The position numbers were made by a program, and so were the translations under genes. Below are positions 7,100 through 13,657 of a stretch of 15,428 nucleotides of DNA, piece after piece. The DNA comes from Campylobacteraceae bacterium. GTDB taxonomy: Bacteria > Campylobacterota > Campylobacteria > Campylobacterales > Sulfurovaceae. The stretch spans positions 1 to 15,428 of the forward strand of contig JALSPE010000044.1 of NCBI GenBank assembly GCA_026986085.1, given 5' to 3'. The stretch's first letter is position 1; the number at the start of each line of letters is the position of its first letter. Below the pieces are notes generated by a model that was given only the letters and a program-made list of their open reading frames with translations, did not search any database and was not told the DNA's origin.

Positions 7100-7340
7100 A
7101 AAATAGAGAAATATTATTATTGTCTATATTTTCAATTGTCATATCTGTTTGATTATCTAACTCTTGGGATAATTTACAAGCACACTCTTTGCAGATATAT
7201 TCATATGAGTTGCAATTTAAAAAGAGCTCTTCACTCTGATTAAACTCTTTATAACAAAGGGAGCAAAATTTAGTAACATTGCTTAAAACTCTTTGTATAT
7301 TCTCTTCTGAAATAAAGATATCTCTATTTATCTGAACCAT
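7098..7340 (-). CDS. Small cysteine-rich protein, probable zinc ribbon
   Basis: I do not recognise this gene. From the ATG at 7340 it encodes 80 residues with six cysteines: a CxxC at 26-29, a single Cys at 43, and C-x-x-C-x-C at 50-55. Two CxxC knuckles about 21 residues apart are typical of a single structural zinc site (zinc ribbon or treble clef). The rest is acidic and Asn-rich, with no signal peptide or membrane segment, so it should be cytoplasmic. A GTG at 7352 in the same frame is an alternative start adding four residues; I prefer the ATG because GTGAG lies 7 nt upstream as a weak ribosome site. It overlaps the 3' end of the TPR gene by 17 nt (29 if GTG is used), so the two are translationally linked. 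A DNA, RNA or protein contact role would be speculation. Confidence 0.7.
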   Translation of the reverse strand: MVQINRDIFISEENIQRVLSNVTKFCSLCYKEFNQSEELFLNCNSYEYICKECACKLSQELDNQTDMTIENIDNNNISLF

Positions 7341-7980
7341 TTTCAATCTCACTTATCATATTTTTTGCACTCTTTAGAGTTGGGTCTAACTCTAACGCTT
7401 TTTTATAAAGAGATAGAGCTTCATCAAATCTTTGTAGCTCATATAGTGTATTTGCATAGTTATAGTAGTATGGTGCATATTGTTCATCTAACTTTATAGC
7501 TATTTCGTGATGCTTGATAGCTTTTTCGTCTTCTTTTAGCTTTTGTAATGTATTTGCTAAGTGGTTGTGTGTCAAATCATCTGTTTCGTCATACTCTAGC
7601 ACTTTTTCAAAATACTTTTTTGCCTCTTTATAGTTTTTCTCTTCAAGTTCTATAGTTCCTAGTATTCTTAATGCATCAGTATTATCTGCCTCTCTTATAA
7701 TAAGTGCGTTTAGTGCTTTTTTAGCCTCTTCTTTATCGCCTTTTTCAATAGCTTCTTTCGCCATATCGTATAGCTCTTGCGACCTGCTTTTTACTTCTGG
7801 TTGGGGTGTCTCTTTTTTAAATATTTTATCTGGTCTTGATACCCCACCAATACTATTATTTGGTATCTTTGCTTCATAATCTATACCTCTTTTTGGGTGG
7901 TTACCACTAAGTATTTGTTTGAAAAATATAACAAAAATTGTAATAGCTAACAGTAGTAGTATAAATTGAAATTCGCTCAT
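7324..7980 (-). CDS. Membrane-anchored tetratricopeptide repeat protein
   Basis: This 218-residue protein starts with one hydrophobic segment (residues 5-20, FQFILLLLAITIFVIFF), with no signal cleavage site, so it is likely an N-terminal anchor. A flexible linker (about 25-65) is followed by four TPR-like repeats at about 68-98, 102-135, 136-169 and 170-203; the last two are most canonical (YYNYANTLYELQRFDEALSLYKKALELDP). TPR arrays bind partner proteins and help assemble complexes; the partner is not identifiable. Because Lys21 and later basic residues follow the anchor, the side of the membrane facing the repeats is uncertain. An AAGGAG site lies directly before the ATG. It is divergent from yqeY and shares 17 nt with the zinc-ribbon gene downstream, which suggests a two-gene unit. 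Specific orthology is unknown to me. Confidence 0.8.
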   Translation of the reverse strand: MSEFQFILLLLAITIFVIFFKQILSGNHPKRGIDYEAKIPNNSIGGVSRPDKIFKKETPQPEVKSRSQELYDMAKEAIEKGDKEEAKKALNALIIREADNTDALRILGTIELEEKNYKEAKKYFEKVLEYDETDDLTHNHLANTLQKLKEDEKAIKHHEIAIKLDEQYAPYYYNYANTLYELQRFDEALSLYKKALELDPTLKSAKNMISEIENGSDK

Positions 7981-7996
7981 AATTCTCCTTTAGTCT

Positions 7997-8002
7997 AGTA
8001 TA
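7997..8002 (-). promoter_or_regulatory. Candidate -10 of the TPR / zinc-ribbon unit
   Basis: The minus strand reads TTTATACT; TATACT is a one-mismatch -10 box, 17 nt from the start codon, which gives a very short leader. TATAAG (complement of 8011-8016) is an alternative a little farther upstream. Neither is preceded by a clear TGn or -35 motif. Confidence 0.3.
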
Positions 8003-8035
8003 AACAAATTCTTATAAAGAAGAGCTAAAAAATTA

Positions 8036-8044
8036 TGATATAAT
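8036..8044 (+). promoter_or_regulatory. Extended -10 promoter of yqeY
   Basis: TGATATAAT is a perfect TGnTATAAT extended -10, 23 nt before the yqeY ATG. The AAGG ribosome site lies at 8058-8061. It is the plus-strand member of the divergent promoter region with the TPR gene. Confidence 0.7.
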
Positions 8045-8067
8045 TGCATAAAAAATAAAGGAATAGT

Positions 8068-8511
8068 ATGAGTTTAAAAGAGCAGATAAAAGCTGACATC
8101 AAAGATGCAATGAGAGCTAAGGATGTTACGAAAAGAGACACATTAAGAAATTTAAATGCGGCGATAAAACAGATAGAGGTGGATGAGAGAAGAGATTTAA
8201 GCGATGGAGATGTTGAGGCAATTTTAACTAAATATTTAAAACAAAGAGAGGATGCAAAAGCTCAATTTAAAGAAGCAGGTAGAGATGATTTGGTAGAGAA
8301 AGAGGATGCTGAGATTGCGATAGTAAAGCAGTATCTACCAGAACCATTAAGTGATGATGAGTTAAAAGCACTGCTTAAAGAGGTTATTGAAGAGGTGGGT
8401 GCAACAAGTATGAAAGATATGGGAAAAGTGATGGGTGCTATAAAATCTAAAGCAGGTTCTCGTGCAGATGGTAGTAAAGTAAATAAATTTTTTAAAGAAA
8501 TTTTAAGTTAA
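8068..8511 (+). CDS. yqeY: GatB/YqeY domain-containing protein
   Basis: This 147-residue protein is the usual length for the free-standing YqeY family, related to the tail domain of GatB, the tRNA-dependent amidotransferase subunit. Recognisable stretches are the N-terminal helix (MSLKEQIKADIKDAMRAKD), RDTLRNLNAAIKQIEVD, the YLPEPLSDDEL motif (about 88-98), MGKVMGAIK, and the SRADGSKVNKFF C-terminus. The free-standing protein is thought to act in tRNA or translation quality functions, but its reaction is not settled. It is cytoplasmic and all-helical. The start is supported by AAAGGA 6 nt upstream and the promoter just before it. No terminator is evident in the 50 nt before the liv binding protein, so readthrough into that gene is possible. 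Confidence 0.92.
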   Translation: MSLKEQIKADIKDAMRAKDVTKRDTLRNLNAAIKQIEVDERRDLSDGDVEAILTKYLKQREDAKAQFKEAGRDDLVEKEDAEIAIVKQYLPEPLSDDELKALLKEVIEEVGATSMKDMGKVMGAIKSKAGSRADGSKVNKFFKEILS

Positions 8512-8561
8512 GATAACTATTATTAAAATATCTAAAATATAAAATTATAAAAGGAGAGTAA

Positions 8562-9686
8562 ATGAAAAAAATTACAAGTATTGCAGCAGCACTAGCGTTA
8601 GTTGGTGGTTTTGCATATGCAAAAGAGGTAAAAATTGGTGTTGTATTGCCATTAACAGGTGGTGTATCAGCATTTGGAGAGACTAGTAAAAGAGGTTTAG
8701 ATGTTGCAAATGAGCAAAATAGTAAGTTAAGTAATGGTGATACAGTAAAGCTTATATATGTAGATGACAGAAGTGATAAAGTTGAAGCTGCAACAGCAGT
8801 TAAAAGACTTCTTGATAAAGATAAAGTAAGTGTTATTTTAGGTGAGGTTGCATCTTCTAATTCTATGGCTATGGCTCCAGTTGCTGAGAAAGCTAAAACA
8901 CCTATGATTACTCATGCTTCTACAAATCCAAGAGTTACAAAGGGCAAAAAGTATGTAACTAGAGCTTGTTTTATAGACCCATTCCAAGGTGCAGTTATGG
9001 CTAAATATGCTTTAGATAGTGGATTAAAAAATGCAGTAGTTGTAACTGATGCAAAACAAGATTACTCTGTAGGGTTATCAAAAGCATTTAAAAAGGCATA
9101 TACAGCTGGTGGTGGTAAAGTTGTTAAGACTATTTTAATTAATTCTGGTGATAAAGATTTTAATGCACAAGTTGCTGCAATAAAAGCTGCAAACCCAGAT
9201 ATTATTGCATTTACAGGTTATTATAATGAAGCAGCACTTTTAGCTAAACAAGCTAGAGATATGGGCGTTAAAACTCCATTTATTGGTGCAGATGGTGTAG
9301 GTTTTCCAGAGCTTGTTAAGATTGGTGGAAAAGCAACTGAAGGATTTATGTACACAGACCACTTTAATGAAGCAGCAGCTTCTTCACCAGAAGCGAAAGC
9401 TTATGTAGATGCTTATCATAAAAAATATAATAAAACAGCTGACTCAATGGGTGCATTAGCAGCAGATGCTTATGGTATGATACTTCAAGCTATGAATAAG
9501 TGTATTGAAGATAAAAAAGGCAGTGATAATAAAGAGTGTATTAATAAAAATTTAAGAGCTACCAAAGGGTATAAAGGTATTACAGGTGTAATTACAATTA
9601 ATGAAAATGGTGATGCTGTTAAATCTGCAGTTATTAATGCAGTAAAAAATGGTAAATTTGAGTATAAAACTACTGTAAATCCATAG
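8562..9686 (+). CDS. livK: LIV-type ABC transporter substrate-binding protein
   Basis: This 374-residue periplasmic binding protein has a Sec signal peptide (residues 1-20, cleavage after AYA) and no lipobox, so it is soluble in the periplasm. The fold is the two-lobe Leu/Ile/Val-binding (Peripla_BP_6) type: VKIGVVLPLTGGVSAFGE at the mature N-terminus, VILGEVASSNSMAMAPVAEK (ligand-side loop) and PMITHASTNPRV in lobe 1, then DIIAFTGYYNEAALLAKQARDMG in lobe 2. Cys314 and Cys326 probably form a disulfide. It delivers ligand to the LivHMGF translocator encoded next. Relatives bind branched-chain amino acids, other amino acids, amides or urea, so the ligand is not settled; the symbol is by family only (livJ is equally defensible). 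The start has a strong AAGGAGAG site. No clear promoter is seen immediately upstream. A hairpin 8 nt after the stop may raise its expression relative to the downstream genes. Confidence 0.88.
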   Translation: MKKITSIAAALALVGGFAYAKEVKIGVVLPLTGGVSAFGETSKRGLDVANEQNSKLSNGDTVKLIYVDDRSDKVEAATAVKRLLDKDKVSVILGEVASSNSMAMAPVAEKAKTPMITHASTNPRVTKGKKYVTRACFIDPFQGAVMAKYALDSGLKNAVVVTDAKQDYSVGLSKAFKKAYTAGGGKVVKTILINSGDKDFNAQVAAIKAANPDIIAFTGYYNEAALLAKQARDMGVKTPFIGADGVGFPELVKIGGKATEGFMYTDHFNEAAASSPEAKAYVDAYHKKYNKTADSMGALAADAYGMILQAMNKCIEDKKGSDNKECINKNLRATKGYKGITGVITINENGDAVKSAVINAVKNGKFEYKTTVNP

Positions 9687-9692
9687 TGATTT

Positions 9693-9739
9693 AGACCCCT
9701 TTTGGGGTTTGAGTATTAATTTTAATTATCCTTAGGGGT
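9693..9739 (+). promoter_or_regulatory. Hairpin between the binding-protein gene and livH, with a competing pairing partner
   Basis: AGACCCC / GGGGTTT (9693-9699 with 9704-9710, TTTT loop, one G-T pair) forms a 7-bp hairpin right after the stop codon. A second AGGGGT at 9734-9739 could instead pair with ACCCCT (9695-9700). No U-run follows the first stem, so it is more likely a processing or 3'-protecting structure, or a weak attenuator, than a full terminator. Such intercistronic hairpins are common after binding-protein genes, whose product is needed in excess. Confidence 0.5.
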
Positions 9740-9785
9740 TATTAAAAGTAAAACTTATAAGCTCAATTTTACAATAGGATTATTT

Positions 9786-10679
9786 ATGGATTTTCAAACA
9801 TTCTTGCAACAGTTGGTTAATGGTGCTAGTTTAGGTAGTATGTATGCACTTATCGCAATTGGTTATACAATGGTTTATGGAGTGCTAAGACTTATTAACT
9901 TTGCACATGGCGATTTGATGATGGTTGGAGCATTTATGACTCTAATTATAAGTGAGTTGGGTCTGCCTTTTGAAGCTTCTGTTTTAATTGCTATTATCAT
10001 TACAGCATTAGTTGGTATATTAACAGATAAGATTGCTTACAAGCCTCTTCGTGATGCACCAAAAATTTCTCTATTAATTACAGCTATTGGAATAAGTTTC
10101 TTTTTAGAAAATCTATTTACAGTTGTTTTTGGTGGGATACCAAGAGCATTTAAAGCACCTGAGTATTTAACTAAAATATTTCATTTAGGAGAGGTATATT
10201 TGCCAATTTCGGTTATTATTATTCCAACAGTTACTCTACTTGTTTTGGCTATTGTGCTTTGGATTCTTTATAAAACAAAGTATGGAATGGCAATTAGAGC
10301 TTTGGCTTTTGACATAAATACAGTTAGATTAATGGGGATAAATGCCGATAGAATAATTATGATTGTATTTATTATAGGCTCTTCACTAGCAGCTATTGGT
10401 GGTATATTTTATGCTATTAGTTACCCCTCTATAGACCCTCTTATGGGGATTATAGTTGGATTAAAAGCATTTGCAGCTGCAGTTCTAGGAGGTATTGGAA
10501 GTGTAGGAGGAGCAGTAATAGGAGGCTTTATTTTAGGCTTTACAGAGATATTTGTAGTTGCTTCATTTCCTGAACTTGGTGGGTATAAAGATGCATTTGC
10601 ATTCTTCTTCTTGATTTTGGTTCTGTTATTTAAACCTACTGGAATTATGGGGCAAGATTTAGAGAGAGGAAGATTTTAA
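9786..10679 (+). CDS. livH: LIV-type ABC permease LivH
   Basis: This 297-residue inner-membrane permease has about eight hydrophobic segments. It carries the LivH hallmark GYTMVYGVLRLINFAHGDLMMVGAF (from about residue 26) near the N-terminus and the C-terminal coupling-helix region with AFAAAVLGGIGSVGGAVIGG. It pairs with LivM to form the translocation path for ligand delivered by the binding protein. The start follows an AGGA site, 6 nt upstream. It ends 1 nt before the livM start codon. Length is close to the E. coli protein (about 308). No disruption is visible. Confidence 0.93.
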   Translation: MDFQTFLQQLVNGASLGSMYALIAIGYTMVYGVLRLINFAHGDLMMVGAFMTLIISELGLPFEASVLIAIIITALVGILTDKIAYKPLRDAPKISLLITAIGISFFLENLFTVVFGGIPRAFKAPEYLTKIFHLGEVYLPISVIIIPTVTLLVLAIVLWILYKTKYGMAIRALAFDINTVRLMGINADRIIMIVFIIGSSLAAIGGIFYAISYPSIDPLMGIIVGLKAFAAAVLGGIGSVGGAVIGGFILGFTEIFVVASFPELGGYKDAFAFFFLILVLLFKPTGIMGQDLERGRF

Positions 10680-10680
10680 T

Positions 10681-11724
10681 ATGTTTGATTTTAAAAGATT
10701 TATTAGAAATATAGTATTAATTTTAGCTACACTAGCTTTTATATATTACGCTCAAAAGAGTATGGATTCTTACAATTTGAGTATTTTAATGAATATTGGT
10801 ATTTTTGCTATATTGGCTCTTAGTTATAATTTAATTAATGGTGTTGCTGGTCAATTTTCGCTTGAGCCAAATGGCTTTGTTGCAATTGGTGCATACTTTA
10901 CAGCCATTTTAATTATACCGCCTGAGACTAAGCTAGATATGTTTGCTTTGGTTGATCCAGCTCCAATTGTGGCATCTGCTCATATGAGCTTTTTACCAGC
11001 AGTTTTAATTGGTGGGTTTGCTGCAATGCTTGTTGCAATGCTTTTGGCTCTACCTGTGTTTAGGGTCCGAGGAGACTATTTGGCAATTGTTACTCTTGGG
11101 TTTGGTTTTATTATTAGAATTTTTGCTATTAATAACCCAGAATATACCAATGGGGCAATGGGCTTAAATGATATTCCAGAGTATGCTAACTTTATCTGGA
11201 TTGGAACAATAGCGCTAATAACATTTATTGTTATGATCCATATTATATACTCAAAGTATGGAAGGTCAATGAAAGCAGTTAGAGATGATGAAGATGCTGC
11301 AACTGCTATGGGTATTAACACTTTTAAAATAAAGACATTAGCATTTATGACAAGTGCATTTTTTGAAGGAGTTGGTGGTGGATTGTTAGCCTCTATGCTA
11401 ACAACTATTACTCCAGATCAATTCTCATTCCTTTTAACATTCCAGTTACTGATATTTATAGTATTAGGTGGATTAGGAAGTATGAGTGGAGCACTGTTTG
11501 CCTCTATACTTCTTGGTTGGGGTTTAGAGAAGTTAAGAATTTTAGATGAAAATATAACTCTTTTTGGACACGACTTTGGTGCACATCCTGGGCTTAGGAT
11601 GGTTGTTTTTTCTATAATATTGTTACTAATGATGTTGTATGCAAGGAGAGGAGTATTTGGAGATCGTGAATTAACAGATATAATACGAGATTATAAAAGA
11701 AAAAAATTAGAGAGTAAAAAATGA
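10681..11724 (+). CDS. livM: LIV-type ABC permease LivM
   Basis: This 347-residue permease has about nine to ten hydrophobic segments. The family-typical region GVAGQFSLEPNGFVAIGAYF (about 54-73) stands where most LivM proteins have GQ-SLG-x-x-x-F-x-GIGAY; here the usual small residues are replaced by EPNG. RGDYLAIVTLGFGFIIRI and the C-terminal FLLTFQLLIFIVLGGLGSMSG (coupling region) are conserved. It forms the channel with LivH. A GAGAGAGG ribosome site lies inside the end of livH. Its stop overlaps the livG start by 4 nt (ATGA), so translation is coupled. Confidence 0.93.
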   Translation: MFDFKRFIRNIVLILATLAFIYYAQKSMDSYNLSILMNIGIFAILALSYNLINGVAGQFSLEPNGFVAIGAYFTAILIIPPETKLDMFALVDPAPIVASAHMSFLPAVLIGGFAAMLVAMLLALPVFRVRGDYLAIVTLGFGFIIRIFAINNPEYTNGAMGLNDIPEYANFIWIGTIALITFIVMIHIIYSKYGRSMKAVRDDEDAATAMGINTFKIKTLAFMTSAFFEGVGGGLLASMLTTITPDQFSFLLTFQLLIFIVLGGLGSMSGALFASILLGWGLEKLRILDENITLFGHDFGAHPGLRMVVFSIILLLMMLYARRGVFGDRELTDIIRDYKRKKLESKK

Positions 11725-12494
11725 ACACTATATTAGATGTAAAAAATGTAACAATGAAGTTTGGTGGTGTTACGGCAATAGATAATTTAAGCTTTAGTGT
11801 TGAAAAAGGGGAAGTATATGGTTTAATTGGTCCAAATGGTGCAGGTAAAACAACAATATTTAATATAATTACTGGAGTTTTGTATCCAACCGAGGGTAAG
11901 GTGCTTTTTGAAGGTAAAGATATAACAGGCACAAAGCCAAACAGAGTTGTATCTAAAGGAGTTGCAAGAACTTTTCAAAATATTAGACTCTTTAAGAGTA
12001 TGTCGGTTTTAGATAATATACTTATTGGTTTTGACTCTTACGCAAATTATAGTTATTTAGAGGCAATATTTAGACTACCTAGATACTTTAAAAGAGAGAA
12101 AGAGATAAGAGATAAAGCGTATAAATTGATGGAAGTATTTGGTATAGATATTTTTGCAGATAATAGAGCTACCGATTTAAGTTATGGAAACCAAAGAAAG
12201 GTAGAGATTGCAAGAGCAGTTGCTACAAACCCTAGATTACTTTTACTTGATGAACCAGCAGCGGGAATGAACCCAAATGAGACTGCACAACTCTCTAATA
12301 TTATACATAAATTAAAGAGTGAATTTGATTTAACTATTTTGCTTATTGAGCACGATATGAAGTTTGTAAATGCGATGTGTAATAAATTAACAGTGTTAGA
12401 TTACGGTGAGAAGATATTCGAGGGAAAACCAGCAGATGCTATTGTAGATGAAAAAGTTATCTCAGCATACTTAGGAGATTTTAAACATGCTTAA
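11721..12494 (+). CDS. livG: LIV-type ABC transporter ATPase LivG
   Basis: This 257-residue ABC ATPase carries Walker A GPNGAGKTT (37-45), the Q-loop RTFQNIRLF (Gln86), the signature LSYGNQRKVEIARA (153-166), Walker B LLLLDEP (173-179) with Glu178 as catalytic base, and the switch His211. The LSYG signature and the C-terminal FEGKPADAIVDEKVISAYLG are characteristic of LivG rather than LivF. It powers import as a heterodimer with LivF on the cytoplasmic face of LivHM. Its start ATG overlaps the livM stop (ATGA) and its stop lies inside livF (8-nt overlap), so the operon is compact. Confidence 0.95.
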   Translation: MNTILDVKNVTMKFGGVTAIDNLSFSVEKGEVYGLIGPNGAGKTTIFNIITGVLYPTEGKVLFEGKDITGTKPNRVVSKGVARTFQNIRLFKSMSVLDNILIGFDSYANYSYLEAIFRLPRYFKREKEIRDKAYKLMEVFGIDIFADNRATDLSYGNQRKVEIARAVATNPRLLLLDEPAAGMNPNETAQLSNIIHKLKSEFDLTILLIEHDMKFVNAMCNKLTVLDYGEKIFEGKPADAIVDEKVISAYLGDFKHA

Positions 12495-13179
12495 AGTTGA
12501 AGATTTAGAGGTAAAATATGGAGTAATTTCTGCTCTTAGGGGTATTAATTTAAATGTAAAGGCTGGTAGCATAGTTACCTTAATTGGTGCAAATGGAGCT
12601 GGTAAAACATCTACTTTAAATGCAATTGTAAATAGTGTTAAAAAGAGTGGAAAAGTTATTTTTAATGGTAATAATATTAGTAAATTAAAGACAGATAAAA
12701 TTGTTAAGAGTGGCTTATGTCTAGTTCCAGAGGGTCGTAAAATATTTATAAATTTAACAGTTCATGAAAATTTAAAGATGGGTGCTTTTAACAATAGTGA
12801 AAATTTTGATGAGTTAAGTCATAAGGTATATGAAAGATTTCCAAGATTAAAACAAAAAATAAACCAAATGGGTGGAACCCTAAGTGGTGGAGAGCAACAG
12901 ATGTTAGCAATAGGCAGAGCCTTAATGGGAGAGCCAAGAATGTTAATGTTAGATGAACCAAGCTTAGGATTAGCACCAAAAATTATAGGTGAAGTGTTTG
13001 AAATTATAACAGAACTAAAAGAGGATATACCAATTTTATTAGTAGAGCAAAATGCTTTTGCCGCCTTACAAATAGCAGATTATGGATATGTTTTAGAAAA
13101 TGGAGAGATAAGCTTAGAAGATGAAGCTAAAAATCTATTAGGAAATGATGCAGTTAGAGCTAAATATTTAGGTGGGTAG
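12487..13179 (+). CDS. livF: LIV-type ABC transporter ATPase LivF
   Basis: This 230-residue ABC ATPase has Walker A GANGAGKTS (34-42), the LivF-typical PEGRKIF (81-87) after the Q-loop region, signature LSGGEQQ (132-138) and Walker B LMLDEPSLGLAP (153-164). The switch position reads LLVEQNA, with Gln in place of His, which is normal for LivF; the paired LivG supplies the His. It is the last gene of the liv cluster and overlaps livG by 8 nt (ATGCTTAA). No further liv gene follows. Confidence 0.95.
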   Translation: MLKVEDLEVKYGVISALRGINLNVKAGSIVTLIGANGAGKTSTLNAIVNSVKKSGKVIFNGNNISKLKTDKIVKSGLCLVPEGRKIFINLTVHENLKMGAFNNSENFDELSHKVYERFPRLKQKINQMGGTLSGGEQQMLAIGRALMGEPRMLMLDEPSLGLAPKIIGEVFEIITELKEDIPILLVEQNAFAALQIADYGYVLENGEISLEDEAKNLLGNDAVRAKYLGG

Positions 13180-13181
13180 GC

Positions 13182-13216
13182 TTAAGTACATTTATGAGTT
13201 GTTTTACTTAACTTTT
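13182..13216 (+). terminator. Possible weak terminator of the liv operon
   Basis: A 7-bp inverted repeat TTAAGTA (13182-13188) / TACTTAA (13205-13211) with a 16-nt loop starts 2 nt after the livF stop, and a C then TTTT follows. The stem is AT-rich, so stability is low; the location is right for a terminator. Confidence 0.4.
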
Positions 13217-13588
13217 CCACTTAATTATAACTTATATTTTAAATAGAGCTGTGCCATTGCAATACCTACTGAAAAAAATTCAATATGCAATTTAAAGAGA
13301 TATTAAACAGATAAAAGTTAAGCTATTTCATATATGATACCAAGTCAATAAAAAATTACTCTAGAACCTCTAATTTATCCGAGTTTTAAGAATTGAATTA
13401 GCTAGGGATACTTCTTTAAAGATATAGAATAAAATCTAGTATATTTTAAAAAATATTATTAATTTATGAGTTTCTACAGAAGTCTAATATAACAAAATCA
13501 TATAGTATCTATTTTTTATACAAATTATATATATCATATTTACTTTATATTGCCTAAAAATTAATCAGTTATTAAAAACTATTTATAT

Positions 13589-13594
13589 TATAAT
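13589..13594 (+). promoter_or_regulatory. Candidate -10 of amtB
   Basis: TATAAT at 13589-13594 is a consensus -10 without a TGn extension or clear -35. Transcription would begin around 13601, placing the palindrome at 13607-13632 in the early leader. TATACT at 13611-13616 is an alternative -10. No sigma-54 type GG-N10-GC element is evident. Confidence 0.4.
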
Positions 13595-13602
13595 TACTTT
13601 TG

Positions 13603-13634
13603 TAAAGCTATATACTATTTTAAGTATAAAGCTA
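13603..13634. promoter_or_regulatory. Palindrome with paired TAAAGCTA repeats in the amtB leader (possible operator)
   Basis: GCTATATACT-n6-AGTATAAAGC (13607-13616 and 13623-13632) is a 10-bp inverted repeat with one mismatch, with the inner TATACT / AGTATA perfect. It is bracketed by two identical direct 8-mers TAAAGCTA (13603-13610 and 13627-13634), 24 nt apart. It lies 24 nt before the start codon, between the -10 candidate and the AAAGGA ribosome site. The spacing suits a regulator site or leader hairpin; no regulator is identified. Confidence 0.45.
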
Positions 13635-13657
13635 AAATCAAATTAAAGGAATGTAGA

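Larger units (their letters stand above)
13180..13657 (+). other. 478-nt AT-rich intergenic region between livF and amtB
   Basis: No supported gene is present: all six frames are cut by frequent stops and nothing has a ribosome site and family signature. It contains a possible livF terminator at the left end and the amtB leader at the right end. A short minus-strand stretch (about 13298-13230) reads like a protein tail (HIEFFSVGIAMAQLYLKYKL then a stop) but has an in-frame stop just before it and may be chance or a decayed remnant. The middle is otherwise featureless to me. Confidence 0.7.

Noticed and set aside
11612..11932. Minus-strand 106-codon open frame over the livM-livG junction
   Set aside because: Antisense to two clear ABC genes; low-complexity hydrophobic translation, no family features.
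13230..13298. Minus-strand stretch reading HIEFFSVGIAMAQLYLKYKL then a stop, a possible gene remnant
   Set aside because: Only about 23 codons after an in-frame stop, no ribosome site, no family recognised, and neighbouring frames are full of stops; chance is as likely as decay.
13350..13440. Short minus-strand peptide KEVSLANSILKTRIN as another decayed coding piece
   Set aside because: About 21 codons flanked by stops, not continuous in frame with the other fragment; insufficient for a pseudogene call.
13441..13456. ATATTTT-AA-AAAATAT palindrome as an operator or terminator
   Set aside because: Only A/T, mid-gap, with no gene end or promoter at the right distance; expected by chance.
701..13628. 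AGTATA/TATACT hairpins at 701-718 and 13611-13628 as one shared regulatory element
   Set aside because: The two have opposite arm order and unrelated surroundings (a gene end versus a promoter); the hexamer is common in AT-rich DNA.
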